Shown here one piece after another: positions 11,349 through 25,261 of a stretch of 64,000 bases of DNA. The position numbers and the translations under genes were made by a program. How positions within the stretch are numbered: the first letter of the stretch is position 1; the number at the start of each line of letters is the position of its first letter. Origin of the DNA: Ptiloglossa arizonensis (taxonomy: Eukaryota; Arthropoda; Insecta; Hymenoptera; Colletidae); NCBI RefSeq assembly GCF_051014685.1, contig NW_027478709.1, positions 558,001-622,000 of the forward strand, written 5' to 3'. The notes below the pieces were generated by a model. The model had not been told where the DNA came from. It saw nothing but the letters and a program-made list of their open reading frames with translations, and searched no databases.

Positions 11349-12270
11349 CAATAACTACTATGGCCTAGGGCAAAAATACACGTACCGTTGTAATCGGGCG
11401 AGTTTCTGCTTTCAGATGCAATAGGAATCTCTCGAGTTCGTCATTCCGTTCGCGAGATATGGGAGTTTGAAGTTAAGGAATGGTTGAGAAACCATCAAAA
11501 TTTTCGCAATTCTGATGCTAGAAACCAATAACTACAATGCCCTAGGGGAAAAATACACATACCGTTGTAATCGGGCGAGTTTCTGCTTTCAGATGCAACA
11601 GGAATTTCTCGAGTTCGTCAATCCGTTCGCGAGATGTGGGAGTTTGAAGTTAAGGAATGGTTGAGAAACCTTCAAAATTTTCGCTGGTCTGATACACGAA
11701 ACCAATAACTGGAATGGCCTAGGTCAAAAATACACGTACCGTTGTAATCGGCCGAGTTTCTGCTGTCAGATGCAACAGGAATTTCTCGAGATCGTCAATC
11801 CGTTCGCGAGATATGGGAGTTTGAAGTAAAGGAATGCTTGAGAAACCATCAAAATTTTCGCAAGTCTGATACTCGAAACCAATAACTATAAAGGCATAGG
11901 AGAAAAATGCACATACCGTTGAAATCGGGCGAGTTTCTGCTTTCAGATGCAATAGGAAATTCTCGAGTTCGTCAATCCGTTCGCGAGATATGGGAGTTTG
12001 AAGTTAAGGAATGCTTGATGAACCATCAAAATTATCGCAAGTCTGATACTCGAAGCCAATAACTACAAAGGCCTTGGGGAAAAATACACGCACCGTTGTA
12101 ATCGGGCGAGTATCTGCTTTCAGATGCAATAGGAAATTCTCGAGTTCGTCAATCCGTTCGCGAGATATGGGAGTTTGAAGTTAAGGAATGCTTGAGAAAC
12201 CATCAAAATTTTCGCAATTCTGATGCTAGAAACCAATAACTACAATTCCCTAGGGCAAAAATACACGCAC
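11170..12270 (+). repeat. 12-monomer duplication, copy 1
   Basis: About six monomers recur at 13294-14394 with an offset of exactly 2,124 bp (12 x 177). Shared markers are CTTGAAAAACC, GGAATCTCTCGAG, the GATGCTAGAAACC monomer, GAGATGTGGG, a CGGCCG-type monomer, GGCATAGGAGAAAAATGCAC and GCGAGTATCTGC. Differences include CGCTGGTCTG here against CGCTTGTCTG near 13805. Confidence 0.85.
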
Positions 12271-13293
12271 CGTTGTAATCGGGCGAGTTTCTGCTTTGAG
12301 ATGCAATGGGAAATTCTCGAGTTCGTCAATCCGTTCGCGAGATATGGGAGTTTGAAGTTAAGGAATGGTTGAGAAACCATCACAATTTTCGCAAGTCTGA
12401 TACTCGAAACAAATAACTACTATGGCCTAGGGCAAAAATACACATACCGTTGTAATCGGGCGAGTTTCTGCTTTCAGATGCAACAGGAATTTCTCGAATT
12501 CGTCAATCCGTTCGCGAGATATGGGAGTTAGAAGTTATGGAATGCTTGAGAAACCATCAAAATTTTCGCAAGTCTGATACTCGAAACCAATAACTACTAT
12601 GGCCTAGGGCAAAAATGCACGTACCGTTGTAATCGGGCGAGTTTCTGCTTTCAGATGCAATAGGAATTTCTCGAGTTCGTCATTCCGTTCGCGAGATATG
12701 GGAGTTTGAAGTTAAGGAATGGTTGAGAAACCATTACAATTTTCGGAAGTCTGATACTCGAAACCAATAACTACTAAGGCCTAGGGCAAAAATACACGTA
12801 CCGTTGTAATCGGGCGAGTTTCTGCTTTCAGATGCAATAGGAGATTCTCGAGTTCGTCAATCCTTTCGCGAGATATGGGAGTTTGAAGTTAAGGAATGCT
12901 TGAAAAACCATCAAAATTTTCGCAAGTCTGATACTCGAAACCAATAACTACTATGGCCTAGGGGAAAAATACACATACCGTTGTAATCGGGCGAGTTTCT
13001 GCTTTCAGATGCAACAGGAATTTCTCGAGTTCGTCAATCCGTTCGCGAGATGTGGGAGTTTGAAGTTAAGGAATGGTTGAGAAACCTTCAAAATTTTCGC
13101 TGGTCTGATACACGAAACCAATAACTGGAATGGCCTAGGTCAAAAATACACGTACCGCTGTAATCGGCCGAGTTTCTGCTGTCAGATGCAACAGGAATTT
13201 CTCGAGATCGTCAATCCGTTCGCGAGATATGGGAGTTTGAAGTAAAGGAATGCTTGAGAAACCATCAAAATTTTCGCAAGTCTGATACTCGAA

Positions 13294-14394
13294 ACCAATA
13301 ACTGGAATGGCCTAGGGCAAAAATACACGTACCGTTGTAATCGGGCGAGTTTCTGCTTTCAGATGCAATAGGAGATTCTCGAGTTCGTCAATCCGTTCGC
13401 GAGATATGGGAGTTTGAAGTTAAGGAATGCTTGAAAAACCATCAAAATTTTCGCAAGTCTGATACTCGAAACCAATAACTACTATGGCCTAGGGCAAAAA
13501 TACACGTACCGTGGTAATCGGGCGAGTTTCTGCTTTCAGATGCAATAGGAATCTCTCGAGTTCGTCATTCCGTTCGCGAGATATGGGAGTTTGAAGTTAA
13601 GGAATGGTGGAGAAACCATCAAAATTTTCGCAATTCTGATGCTAGAAACCAATAACTACAATGCCCTAGGGGAAAAATACACATACCGTTGTAATCGGGC
13701 GAGTTTCTGCTTTCAGATGCAACAGGAATTTCTCGAGTTCGTCAATCCGTTCGCGAGATGTGGGAGTTTGAAGTTAAGGAATGGTTGAGAAACCTTCAAA
13801 ATTTTCGCTTGTCTGATACACGAAACCAATAACTGGAATTGCCTAGGTCAAAAATACACGTACCGTTGTAATCGGCCGAGTTTCTGCTGTCAGATGCAAC
13901 AGGAATTTCTCGAGATCGTCAATCCGTTCGCGAGATATGGGAGTTTGAAGTAAAGGAATGCTTGAGAAACCATCAAAATTTTCGCAAGTCTGATACTCGA
14001 AACCAATAACTATAAAGGCATAGGAGAAAAATGCACATACCGTTGAAATCGGGCGAGTTTCTGCTTTCAGATGCAATAGGAAATTCTCGAGTTCGTCAAT
14101 CCGTTCGCGAGATATGGGAGTTTGAAGTTAAGGAATGCTTGATGAACCATCAAAATTATCGCAAGTCTGATACTCGAAGCCAATAACTACAAAGGCCTTG
14201 GGGAAAAATACACGCACCGTTGTAATCGGGCGAGTATCTGCTTTCAGATGCAATAGGAAATTCTCGAGTTCGTCAATCCGTTCGCGAGATATGGGAGTTT
14301 GAAGTTAAGGAATGCTTGAGAAACCATCAAAATTTTCGCAATTCTGATGCTAGAAACCAATAACTACAATTCCCTAGGGCAAAAATACACATAC
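13294..14394 (+). repeat. 12-monomer duplication, copy 2
   Basis: Partner of 11170-12270. It lies inside block A, so it was copied once more into block B at about 21.8-22.9 kb. The segment therefore exists three times in the window. Confidence 0.85.
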
Positions 14395-15169
14395 CGTTGT
14401 AATCGGGCGAGTTTCTGCTTTCAGATGCAACAGGAATTTCTCGAATTCGTCAATCCGTTCGCGAGATATGGGAGTTAGAAGTTATGGAATGCTTGAGAAA
14501 CCATCAAAATTTTCGCATGTCTGATACTCGAAACCAATAACTACTATGGCCTAGGGCAAAAATGCACGTACCGTTGTAATCGGGCGAGTTTCTGCTTTCA
14601 GATGCAATAGGAATTTCTCGAGTTCGTCATTCCGTTCGCGAGATATGGGAGTTTGAAGTTAAGGAATGGTTGAGAAACCATTACAATTTTCGGAAGTCTG
14701 ATACTCGAAACCAATAACTACTATGGCCTAGGGCAAAAATACACGTACCGTTGTAATCGGGCGAGTTTCTGCTTTCAGATGCAACTGGAATTTCTCGAGT
14801 TCGTCATTCCGTTCGCGAGATATGGGAGTTTGAAGTTAAGGAATGGTTGAGAAACCATCAAAATTTTCGCAATTCTGATGCTAGAAACCAATAGCTACAA
14901 TTCCCTAGGGGAAAAATACACATACCGTTGTAATCGGGCGAGTTTCTGCTTTCAGATGCAACAGGAATTTCTTGAGATCGTCAATCCGTTCGCGAGATAT
15001 GGAAGTTAGAAGTTATGGAACGCTTGAGAAACTATCAAAATTTTCGCAAGTCTGATACTCGAAACCAATAACTACTATGGCCTAGGGCAAAAATACACGT
15101 ACCGTTGTAATCGGGCGAGTTTCTGCTTTCAGATGCAATAGGAAATTCTCGAGTTCGTCAATCCGTTCG

Positions 15170-16030
15170 CGAGATATGGGAGTTTGAAGTTATGGAATGC
15201 TTGAGAAACCATCAAAATTATCGCAAGTCCGATACTCGAAGCCAATAACTACAAAGGCCTTGGGGAAAAATACACGCACCGTTGTAATCGGGCGAGTTTC
15301 TGCTTTCAGATGCAATAGGAAAATCTCGAGTTCGTCAATCCGTTCGCGAGATATGGGAGTTTGAAGTTAAGGAATGGTTGAGAAACCATCACAATTTTCG
15401 CAAGTCTGATACTCGAAACCAATAACTACTATGGCCTAGGGCAAAAATACAAATACCGTTGTAATCGGGCGAGTTTCTGCTTTCAGATGCAACAGGAATT
15501 TCTCGAATTCGTCAATCCGTTCGCGAGATATGGGAGTTAGAAGTTATGGAATGCTTGAGAAACCATCAAAACTTTCGCAAGTCTGCTACTCGAAACCAAT
15601 AACTACTATGCCCTAGGGCAAAAATGCACATACCGTTGAATTCGGGCGAGTTTCTGCTTTCAGATGCAATAGGAAATTCTCGAGTTCGTCAATCCGTTCG
15701 CGAGATATGGGAGTTTGAAGTTAAGGAATGCTTGGGAAACCATCAAAATTTTCGCAAGTCTGATACTCGAATCCAATAACAAGTATGGCGTAGGGCAAAA
15801 ATACACATACCGTTGTAATCGGGCGAGTTTCTGCTTTCAGATGCAATAGGAAATCATCGAGTTCGGCAATCCGTTCGCGAGATATGGGAGTTTGAAGTTA
15901 AGGAATGCTTGAGAAACCATCAAAATTTTCGCAAGTCTGATACTCGAAACCAATAACTACTATGGCCTAGGGCAAAAATGCACATACCGTTGAAATCGGG
16001 CGAGTTTCTGCTTTCAGATGCAATAGGAAA
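15170..16030 (+). repeat. 5-monomer duplication inside block A, copy 1
   Basis: Recurs 885 bp downstream (5 x 177) at about 16055-16915. Markers are AAAGGCCTTGGGG with CAATAGGAAAATCTCG, the monomer with ATACAAATACCG, GAATTCGGGCGAG, GTATGGCGTAGGGC, and GGAAATCATCGAGTTCGGC. Small differences exist, for example GGCCTAGG against GGCCCAGG near 16319, and CAACAGG against CACCAGG near 16376. Confidence 0.88.
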
Positions 16031-16054
16031 TTCTCGAGTTCGTCACTCCGTTCG

Positions 16055-16915
16055 CGAGATATGGGAGTTTGAAGTTATGGAATGCTTGGGAAACCATCAA
16101 AATTATCGCAAGTCTGATACTCGAAGCCAATAACTACAAAGGCCTTGGGGAAAAATACACGCACCGTTGTAATCGGGCGAGTTTCTGCTTTCAGATGCAA
16201 TAGGAAAATCTCGAGTTCGTCAATCCGTTCGCGAGATATGGGAGTTTGAAGTTAAGGAATGGTTGAGAAACCATCACAATTTTCGCAAGTCTGATACTCG
16301 AAACCAATAACTACTATGGCCCAGGGCAAAAATACAAATACCGTTGTAATCGGGCGAGTTTCTGCTTTCAGATGCACCAGGAATTTCTCGAATTCGTCAA
16401 TCCGTTCGCGAGATATGGGAGTTAGAAGTTATGGAATGCTTGAGAAACCATCAAAACTTTCGCAAGTCTGATACTCGAAACCAATAACTACTATGGCCTA
16501 GGGCAAAAATGCACATACCGTTGAATTCGGGCGAGTTTCTGCTTTCAGATGCAATAGGAAATTCTCGAGTTCGTCAATCCGTTCGCGAGATATGGGAGTT
16601 TGAAGTTATGGAATGCTTGGGAAACCATCAAAATTTTCGCAAGTCTGATACTCGAATTCAATAACAAGTATGGCGTAGGGCAAAAATACACATACCGTTG
16701 TAATCGGGCGAGTTTCTGCTTTCAGATGCAATAGGAAATCATCGAGTTCGGCAATCCGTTCGCGAGATATGGGAGTTTGAAGTTAAGGAATGCTTGAGAA
16801 ACCATCAAAATTTTCGCAAGTCTGATACTCGAAACCAATAACTAGTATGGCCTAGGGCAAAAATGCACATACCGTTGAAATCGTGCGAGATTCTGCTTTC
16901 AGATGCAACAGGAAT
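16055..16915 (+). repeat. 5-monomer duplication inside block A, copy 2
   Basis: Second copy of the pentamer. Block B lacks this copy and most of the first: its sequence jumps from the equivalent of about 15.44 kb to the equivalent of about 16.86 kb. Either A gained monomers or B lost eight of them. Confidence 0.88.
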
Positions 16916-19900
16916 TTCTCGACTTCGTCAATCCGTTCGCGAGATATGGGAGTTTGAAGTTAAGGAATGGTTGAGAAACCTTCAAAATTTTCGCTGGTCT
17001 GATACACGAAACCAATAACTGGAATGGCCTAGGACAAAAATAAACGTACCGTTGTAATCGGGCGAGTTTCTGCTTTCAGATGCAACAGGAAATTCTCGAG
17101 TTCGTCAATCCGATCGCGAGATATGGAAGTTTGAAGTTAGGAATGCTTGAGAAACCATCAAAATCTTCGCTGGTCTGATACTCGAAACCAACAACTGGAA
17201 TGGCCTAGGGGAAAAGTACACACACCGTTGTAATCGGGAGAGTTTCTGCTTTCAGTTGCAATGGGAAATTCTCGAGTTCGTCAATCCGTTCGCGAGATAT
17301 GGGAGTTTGAAGTTAAGGAATGGTTGAGAGACCATCAAAATTTTCGCAAGTCTGATACTCGAAACCAATAACTACAAAGGCATAGGGGAAGAATGCACAT
17401 ACCTTTGTAATCGGGTGAGTTTCCGCTCTCAGATGCAACAGGAATTTCTCGAATTCGTCATTCCGTTCGCGAGATATGGGAGTTTGAAGTTAAGGAATGG
17501 TTGAGAAACCATCAAAATTTTCGCAATTCTGATGCTAGAAACCAATAACTAAAATGGCCTAGGGGAAAAATACACATACCGTTGTAATCGGGCGAGTTTA
17601 TGCTTTCAGTTGCAACAGGAATTTCTCGAATTCGTCAATCCGTTCGCGAGATATGGGAGTTTGAAGTTAAGGAACGGTTGAGAAACCTTCAAAATTTTCG
17701 CGGGTCTGATACTCGAAACCAATAACTGGAATGGCCTAGGTCAAAAATACACGTACCGTTGTAATAGGGCGTGTTTCTGCTTTCAGATACAATAGGAAAT
17801 TCTCGAGTTCGTCAATCCGTTCGCGAGATATGGGAGTTTGAAGATAAGGAATGCTTGAGCAACCATCAAAATGATCGCAATTCTGATGCTAGAAACCAAT
17901 AACTACAATTGACTAGGGGAAAAATACACATACCGTTGTAATCGGGCGAGTTTCTGCTTTCAGATGCAACAGGATTTTCTCGAGTTCGTCAATCCGTTCG
18001 CGAGATATGGGAGTTTGAAGTTAAGGAATGCTTGAGGAACCATCAAAATTATCGCAAGTCTGACACTCGAAACCAATAACTACAAAGGCATAGGGGAAAA
18101 ATGCACATACCTTTGTAATCGGGCGAGTTTCCACTTTCAGATGCAACAGGAATTTCTCGAGTTCGTCAATCCGTTCGCGAGATATGGGAGTTTGAATTTA
18201 TGGAATGCTTGAGAAACCATCAAAATTTTCGCAAGTCTGATACTCGAAAACATTAACTACAAAGGCATAGGGGAAGAATGCACATACCTTTGTAATCGGG
18301 CGAGTTTCCACTCTCAGATGCAACTGGAATTTCTCGAGTTCGTCATTCCGTTCGCGAGATATGGGAGTTTGAAGTTAAGGAATGGTTGAGAAACCATCAA
18401 AATGTTCGCAATTCTGATGCTAGAAACCAATAACTACAATGGCCTAGAGGAAAAATACTCATACCGTTGAAATCGGGCGAGTTTCGGCTTTCAGTTGAAA
18501 CAGGAATTTCTCGAATTCGTCAATCCGTTCGCGAGATATGGGAGTTTGAAGTTAAGGAATGGTTGAGAAACCTTCAAAATTTTCGCTGGTCTGATATTCG
18601 AGACCAATAACTGGAATTGCCTAGGTCAAAAATACACGTACCGTTGTAATCGGGCGTGTTTATGCTTTCAGATGCAACAGGAATTTCTCGAGTTCGTCAT
18701 TCCGTTCGCGAGATATGGGAGTTTGAAGTTAAGGAATGGTTGAGAAAGCATCAAAATTTTCGCAAGTCTGATACTCGAAACCAATAACTACAATGGACTA
18801 GGGGAAAAATACACATACGGTTGAAATCGGGCGAGTTTCTGCTTTCAGTTGCAACAGGAATTTCTCGAGTTCGTCATTCCGTTCGCGAGATATGGGAGTT
18901 TGAAGTGAAGGAATGGTTGAGAAACCATCAAAATGTTCGCAATTCTGATGCTAGAAACAAATAACTACAATGGACTAGGGGAAAAATACACATACGGTTG
19001 AAATCGGGCGAGTTTCTGCTTTCAGTTGCAACAGGAATTTCTCGAATTCGTCAATCCGTTCGCGAGATATGGGAGTTTGAAGTTAAGGAATGGTTGAGAA
19101 ACCTTCAAAATGTTCGCAATTCTGATGCTAGAAACCAATAACTACAATGGCCTAGGGGAAAAATACACGTACCGTTGTAATCGGGCGAGTTTATGCTTTC
19201 AGATGCAACAAGAATTTCTCGAATTCGTCAATCCGTTCGCGAGATATGGGAGTTTGAAGTTAAGGAATGGTTGAGAAACCATCAAAATTTTCGCAAGTCT
19301 GATACTCGAAAACATTAACTACAAAGGCATAGGGGAAGAATGCACATACCTTTGTAATCGGGCGAGTTTCCGCTCTCAGATGCAATAGGAAATTCTCGAG
19401 TTCGTCAATCTGTTCGCGAGATATGGAAGTTTGAAGTTAAGGCATGCTTGAGAAACCATCAAAATTTTCGCTGGTCTAATACTCGAAACCAGTAACTGGA
19501 ATGGCCTAGGGGAAAAGTACACACACCATTGTATTCGGGCGTGTTTCTACTTTCACATGCAACAGGAATTTCTCGAGTTCGTCAATGCGTTCGCGAGGTA
19601 TGGGAGTTTGAAGTTAAGGAATGGCTGAGAAATCATCAAAATTTTCGCAAGTCTGATACTCGAATCCAATAACTACCATGGCCTAGGGCAAAAGTACACA
19701 TACCGTTGTAATCGGGCGAGTTTCTGCTTTCAGATGCAATAGGAAATTCTCGAGTTCGTCAATCCGTTCGGGAGATATGGAATTTTGAAGTTAAGGAATG
19801 TTTGAGGCACGATCAAAATTTTCGCAAGTCTGATTCTCGAAACCAATAACTACAAAGGCCTAGGGGAAAAATACACATACCGTTGTAATCGGGCGAGTTT

Positions 19901-20540
19901 CTACTTTCAGATGCAAAGGAATTTCTCGAGTTCGTCATTCCGTTCGCGAGATATGGGAGTTTGAAATTAAGGAATGTTTGAGAAACCATCAAAATTTTCA
20001 CTGGTCTGATACTCGAAACCAGTAACTGGAATGGCCTAGTAGAAAAGTACACACACCATTGTATTCGGGCGTGTTTCTACTTTCAGATGCAACAGGAATT
20101 TCTCGAGTTCGTCAATCCGTTCGCGAGATATGGGAGTTTGAAGTTAAGGAATGGTTGAGAAACCATCAAAATTTTCGCAAGTCTGATACTCGAAACCAAT
20201 ATCTACAAAGGCCTAGGGGAAAAATACACATACCGTTGTAATCGGGCGAGTTTCTACTTTCAGATTCAACAGGAATTTCTCGCGTTCGTCAATCCGTTCG
20301 CGAGATATGGGAGTTTGAAATTAAGGAATGGTTGAGAAACCATCAAAATTTTCGCTTGTCTGATACTCGAAACCAATAACTGGAATGGCCTAGGGGAAAA
20401 GTATACATACTGTTGTAATCGGGCGACTTTCTACTTTCACATGCAACAGGAATTTCTCGAGTTCGTCAATCCATTCGCGGGATATGGGAGTTTGAAGTTA
20501 AGGAGTGGTTGAGAAACCATCAAAATTTTCGCAAGTCTGA

Positions 20541-20975
20541 TACACGAAACCAATAACTACTATGGCCTAGGGCAAAAATACACGTACCGTTGTAATCGGG
20601 CGAGTTTCTGCTTTCAGATGCAATAGGAAATTCTCGAGTTCGTCAATCCGTTCGCGAGATATGGGAGTTTGAAGTTAATGGAATGCTTGAGAAACCATCA
20701 AAATTATCGCAAGTCTGATACTCGAAGCCAATAACTACAAAGGCCTTGGGGAAAAATACACGCACCGTTGTAATCGGGCGAGTTTCTGCTTTCAGATGCA
20801 ATAGGAAAATCTCGAGTTCGTCAATCCGTTCGCGAGATATGGGAGTTTGAAGTTAAGGAATGGTTGAGAAACCATCACAATTTTCGCAAGTCTGATACTC
20901 GAAACCAATAACTACTATGGCCTAGGGCAAAAATACAAATACCGTTGTAATCGGGCGAGTTTCTGCTTTCAGATG
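20541..20975 (+). repeat. Junction monomers between blocks A and B
   Basis: These roughly 2.5 monomers best resemble about 15046-15480 (AAAGGCCTTGGGG, CAATAGGAAAATC, ATACAAATACCG), not the sequence that precedes block A. From about 20976 the series switches to the equivalent of 12480. A rare one-base insertion (GTTAATGGAATGC near 20675) and a two-base deletion (GAGATAGGGAG near 21016) lie at this seam. The seam looks like a recombination product. Confidence 0.75.
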
Positions 20976-23929
20976 CAACAGGAATTTCTCGAATTCGTCA
21001 ATCCGTTCGCGAGATAGGGAGTTAGAAGTTATGGAATGCTTGAGAAACCATCAAAATTTTCGCAAGTCTGATACTCGAAACCAATAACTACTATGGCCTA
21101 GGGCAAAAATGCACGTACCGTTGTAATCGGGCGAGTTTCTGCTTTCAGATGCAATAGGAATTTCTCGAGTTCGTCATTCCGTTCGCGAGATATGGGAGTT
21201 TGAAGTTAAGGAATGGTTGAGAAACCATTACAATTTTCGGAAGTCTGATACTCGAAACCAATAACTACTAAGGCCTAGGGCAAAAATACACGTACCGTTG
21301 TAATCGGGCGAGTTTCTGCTTTCAGATGCAATAGGAGATTCTCGAGTTCGTCAATCCTTTCGCGAGATATGGGAGTTTGAAGTTAAGGAATGCTTGAAAA
21401 ACCATCAAAATTTTCGCAAGTCTGATACTCGAAACCAATAACTACTATGGCCTAGGGGAAAAATACACATACCGTTGTAATCGGGCGAGTTTCTGCTTTC
21501 AGATGCAACAGGAATTTCTCGAGTTCGTCAATCCGTTCGCGAGATGTGGGAGTTTGAAGTTAAGGAATGGTTGAGAAACCTTCAAAATTTTCGCTGGTCT
21601 GATACACGAAACCAATAACTGGAATGGCCTAGGTCAAAAATACACGTACCGCTGTAATCGGCCGAGTTTCTGCTGTCAGATGCAACAGGAATTTCTCGAG
21701 ATCGTCAATCCGTTCGCGAGATATGGGAGTTTGAAGTAAAGGAATGCTTGAGAAACCATCAAAATTTTCGCAAGTCTGATACTCGAAACCAATAACTGGA
21801 ATGGCCTAGGGCAAAAATACACGTACCGTTGTAATCGGGCGAGTTTCTGCTTTCAGATGCAATAGGAGATTCTCGAGTTCGTCAATCCGTTCGCGAGATA
21901 TGGGAGTTTGAAGTTAAGGAATGCTTGAAAAACCATCAAAATTTTCGCAAGTCTGATACTCGAAACCAATAACTACTATGGCCTAGGGCAAAAATACACG
22001 TACCGTTGTAATCGGGCGAGTTTCTGCCTTTCAGATGCAATAGGAATCTCTCGAGTTCGTCATTCCGTTCGCGAGATATGGGAGTTTGAAGTTAAGGAAT
22101 GGTTGAGAAACCATCAAAATTTTCGCAATTCTGATGCTAGAAACCAATAACTACAATGCCCTAGGGGAAAAATACACATACCGTTGTAATCGGGCGAGTT
22201 TCTGCTTTCAGATGCAACAGGAATTTCTCGAGTTCGTCAATCCGTTCGCGAGATGTGGGAGTTTGAAGTTAAGGAATGGTTGAGAAACCTTCAAAATTTT
22301 CGCTTGTCTGATACACGAAACCAATAACTGGAATTGCCTAGGTCAAAAATACACGTACCGTTGTAATCGGCCGAGTTTCTGCTGTCAGATGCAACAGGAA
22401 TTTCTCGAGATCGTCAATCCGTTCGCGAGATATGGGAGTTTGAAGTAAAGGAATGCTTGAGAAACCATCAAAATTTTCGCAAGTCTGATACTCGAAACCA
22501 ATAACTATAAAGGCATAGGAGAAAAATGCACATACCGTTGAAATCGGGCGAGTTTCTGCTTTCAGATGCAATAGGAAATTCTCGAGTTCGTCAATCCGTT
22601 CGCGAGATATGGGAGTTTGAAGTTAAGGAATGCTTGATGAACCATCAAAATTATCGCAAGTCTGATACTCGAAGCCAATAACTACAAAGGCCTTGGGGAA
22701 AAATACACGCACCGTTGTAATCGGGCGAGTATCTGCTTTCAGATGCAATAGGAAATTCTCGAGTTCGTCAATCCGTTCGCGAGATATGGGAGTTTGAAGT
22801 TAAGGAATGCTTGAGAAACCATCAAAATTTTCGCAATTCTGATGCTAGAAACCAATAACTACAATTCCCTAGGGCAAAAATACACATACCGTTGTAATCG
22901 GGCGAGTTTCTGCTTTCAGATGCAACAGGAATTTCTCGAATTCGTCAATCCGTTCGCGAGATATGGGAGTTAGAAGTTATGGAATGCTTGAGAAACCATC
23001 AAAATTTTCGCATGTCTGATACTCGAAACCAATAACTACTATGGCCTAGGGCAAAAATGCACGTACCGTTGTAATCGGGCGAGTTTCTGCTTTCAGATGC
23101 AATAGGAATTTCTCGAGTTCGTCATTCCGTTCGCGAGATATGGGAGTTTGAAGTTAAGGAATGGTTGAGAAACCATTACAATTTTCGGAAGTCTGATACT
23201 CGAAACCAATAACTACTATGGCCTAGGGCAAAAATACACGTACCGTTGTAATCGGGCGAGTTTCTGCTTTCAGATGCAACTGGAATTTCTCGAGTTCGTC
23301 ATTCCGTTCGCGAGATATGGGAGTTTGAAGTTAAGGAATGGTTGAGAAACCATCAAAATTTTCGCAATTCTGATGCTAGAAACCAATAGCTACAATTCCC
23401 TAGGGGAAAAATACACATACCGTTGTAATCGGGCGAGTTTCTGCTTTCAGATGCAACAGGAATTTCTTGAGATCGTCAATCCGTTCGCGAGATATGGAAG
23501 TTAGAAGTTATGGAACGCTTGAGAAACTATCAAAATTTTCGCAAGTCTGATACTCGAAACCAATAACTACTATGGCCTAGGGCAAAAATACACGTACCGT
23601 TGTAATCGGGCGAGTTTCTGCTTTCAGATGCAATAGGAAATTCTCGAGTTCGTCAATCCGTTCGCGAGATATGGGAGTTTGAAGTTATGGAATGCTTGAG
23701 AAACCATCAAAATTATCGCAAGTCCGATACTCGAAGCCAATAACTACAAAGGCCTTGGGGAAAAATACACGCACCGTTGTAATCGGGCGAGTTTCTGCTT
23801 TCAGATGCAATAGGAAAATCTCGAGTTCGTCAATCCGTTCGCGAGATATGGGAGTTTGAAGTTAAGGAATGGTTGAGAAACCATCACAATTTTCGCAAGT
23901 CTGATACTCGAAACCAATAACTACTATGG

Positions 23930-23947
23930 CCTAGGGCAAAAATGCAC
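23930..23947 (+). other. Chimeric monomer at an eight-monomer deletion junction
   Basis: Left of this point the sequence follows A at about 15.4 kb (GAAACCATCACAATTTTCGC). Right of it the sequence follows A at about 16.86 kb (GAAATCGTGCGAGATTC). The switch falls within the shared stretch TATGGCCTAGGGCAAAAAT, so the exact breakpoint is hidden by homology. The step is 1,416 bp, exactly eight monomers, as expected for unequal homologous exchange. Confidence 0.8.
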
Positions 23948-25261
23948 ATACCGTTGAAATCGTGCGAGATTCTGCTTTCAGATGCAACAGGAATTTCTCG
24001 ACTTCGTCAATCCGTTCGCGAGATATGGGAGTTTGAAGTTAAGGAATGGTTGAGAAACCTTCAAAATTTTCGCTGGTCTGATACACGAAACCAATAACTG
24101 GAATGGCCTAGGACAAAAATAAACGTACCGTTGTAATCGGGCGAGTTTCTGCTTTCAGATGCAACAGGAAATTCTCGAGTTCGTCAATCCGATCGCGAGA
24201 TATGGAAGTTTGAAGTTAGGAATGCTTGAGAAACCATCAAAATCTTCGCTGGTCTGATACTCGAAACCAACAACTGGAATGGCCTAGGGGAAAAGTACAC
24301 ACACCGTTGTAATCGGGAGAGTTTCTGCTTTCAGTTGCAATGGGAAATTCTCGAGTTCGTCAATCCGTTCGCGAGATATGGGAGTTTGAAGTTAAGGAAT
24401 GGTTGAGAGACCATCAAAATTTTCGCAAGTCTGATACTCGAAACCAATAACTACAAAGGCATAGGGGAAGAATGCACATACCTTTGTAATCGGGTGAGTT
24501 TCCGCTCTCAGATGCAACAGGAATTTCTCGAATTCGTCATTCCGTTCGCGAGATATGGGAGTTTGAAGTTAAGGAATGGTTGAGAAACCATCAAAATTTT
24601 CGCAATTCTAATGCTAGAAACCAATAACTAAAATGGCCTAGGGGAAAAATACACATACCGTTGTAATCGGGCGAGTTTATGCTTTCAGTTGCAACAGGAA
24701 TTTCTCGAATTCGTCAATCCGTTCGCGAGATATGGGAGTTTGAAGTTAAGGAACGGTTGAGAAACCTTCAAAATTTTCGCGGGTCTGATACTCGAAACCA
24801 ATAACTGGAATGGCCTAGGTCAAAAATACACGTACCGTTGTAATAGGGCGTGTTTCTGCTTTCAGATGCAATAGGAAATTCTCGAGTTCGTCAATCCGTT
24901 CGCGAGATATGGGAGTTTGAAGATAAGGAATGCTTGAGCAACCATCAAAATGATCGCAATTCTGATGCTAGAAACCAATAACTACAATTGACTAGGGGAA
25001 AAATACACATACCGTTGTAATCGGGCGAGTTTCTGCTTTCAGATGCAACAGGAATTTCTCGAGTTCGTCAATCCGTTCGCGAGATATGGGAGTTTGAAGT
25101 TAAGGAATGCTTGAGGAACCATCAAAATTATCGCAAGTCTGACACTCGAAACCAATAACTACAAAGGCATAGGGGAAAAATGCACATACCTTTGTAATCG
25201 GGCGAGTTTCCACTTTCAGATGCAACAGGAATTTCTCGAGTTCGTCAATCCGTTCGCGAGA

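Larger units (their letters stand above)
5603..12479 (+). repeat. Mosaic satellite block with short-range duplications
   Basis: About 39 monomers drawn from a few recurring variants: CGGCCG type, GATGCTAGAAACC type, AAAGGCCTTGGGG type, and TACTATGGCCTAGGGC type. They are shuffled into partial duplications at offsets of 4, 9, 12, 13 and 20 monomers rather than one regular HOR. For example, the rare ACCTGTAAC monomer near 5690 recurs near 7280, nine monomers on. No gene is present. Confidence 0.9.
12480..20540 (+). repeat. Long duplication block A (about 8 kb)
   Basis: This block is repeated as block B at 20976-28150 in the same monomer order. The offset is 8,494-8,495 bp to about 15.4 kb, 7,079 bp from about 16.86 kb, and 7,610 bp by 18.4-20.5 kb. 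These shifts are whole-monomer steps: eight monomers present only in A, and three (net) present only in B. Single-base private variants are shared, such as GATCGCGAG near 17113, TCGTGCGAGATTC near 16881, and AAACATTAAC near 18249. The match ends at about 20540, where A continues GATACACGAAACC...TACTATGG and B continues GATACTCGAAACC...TACAAATGCC. Confidence 0.9.
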
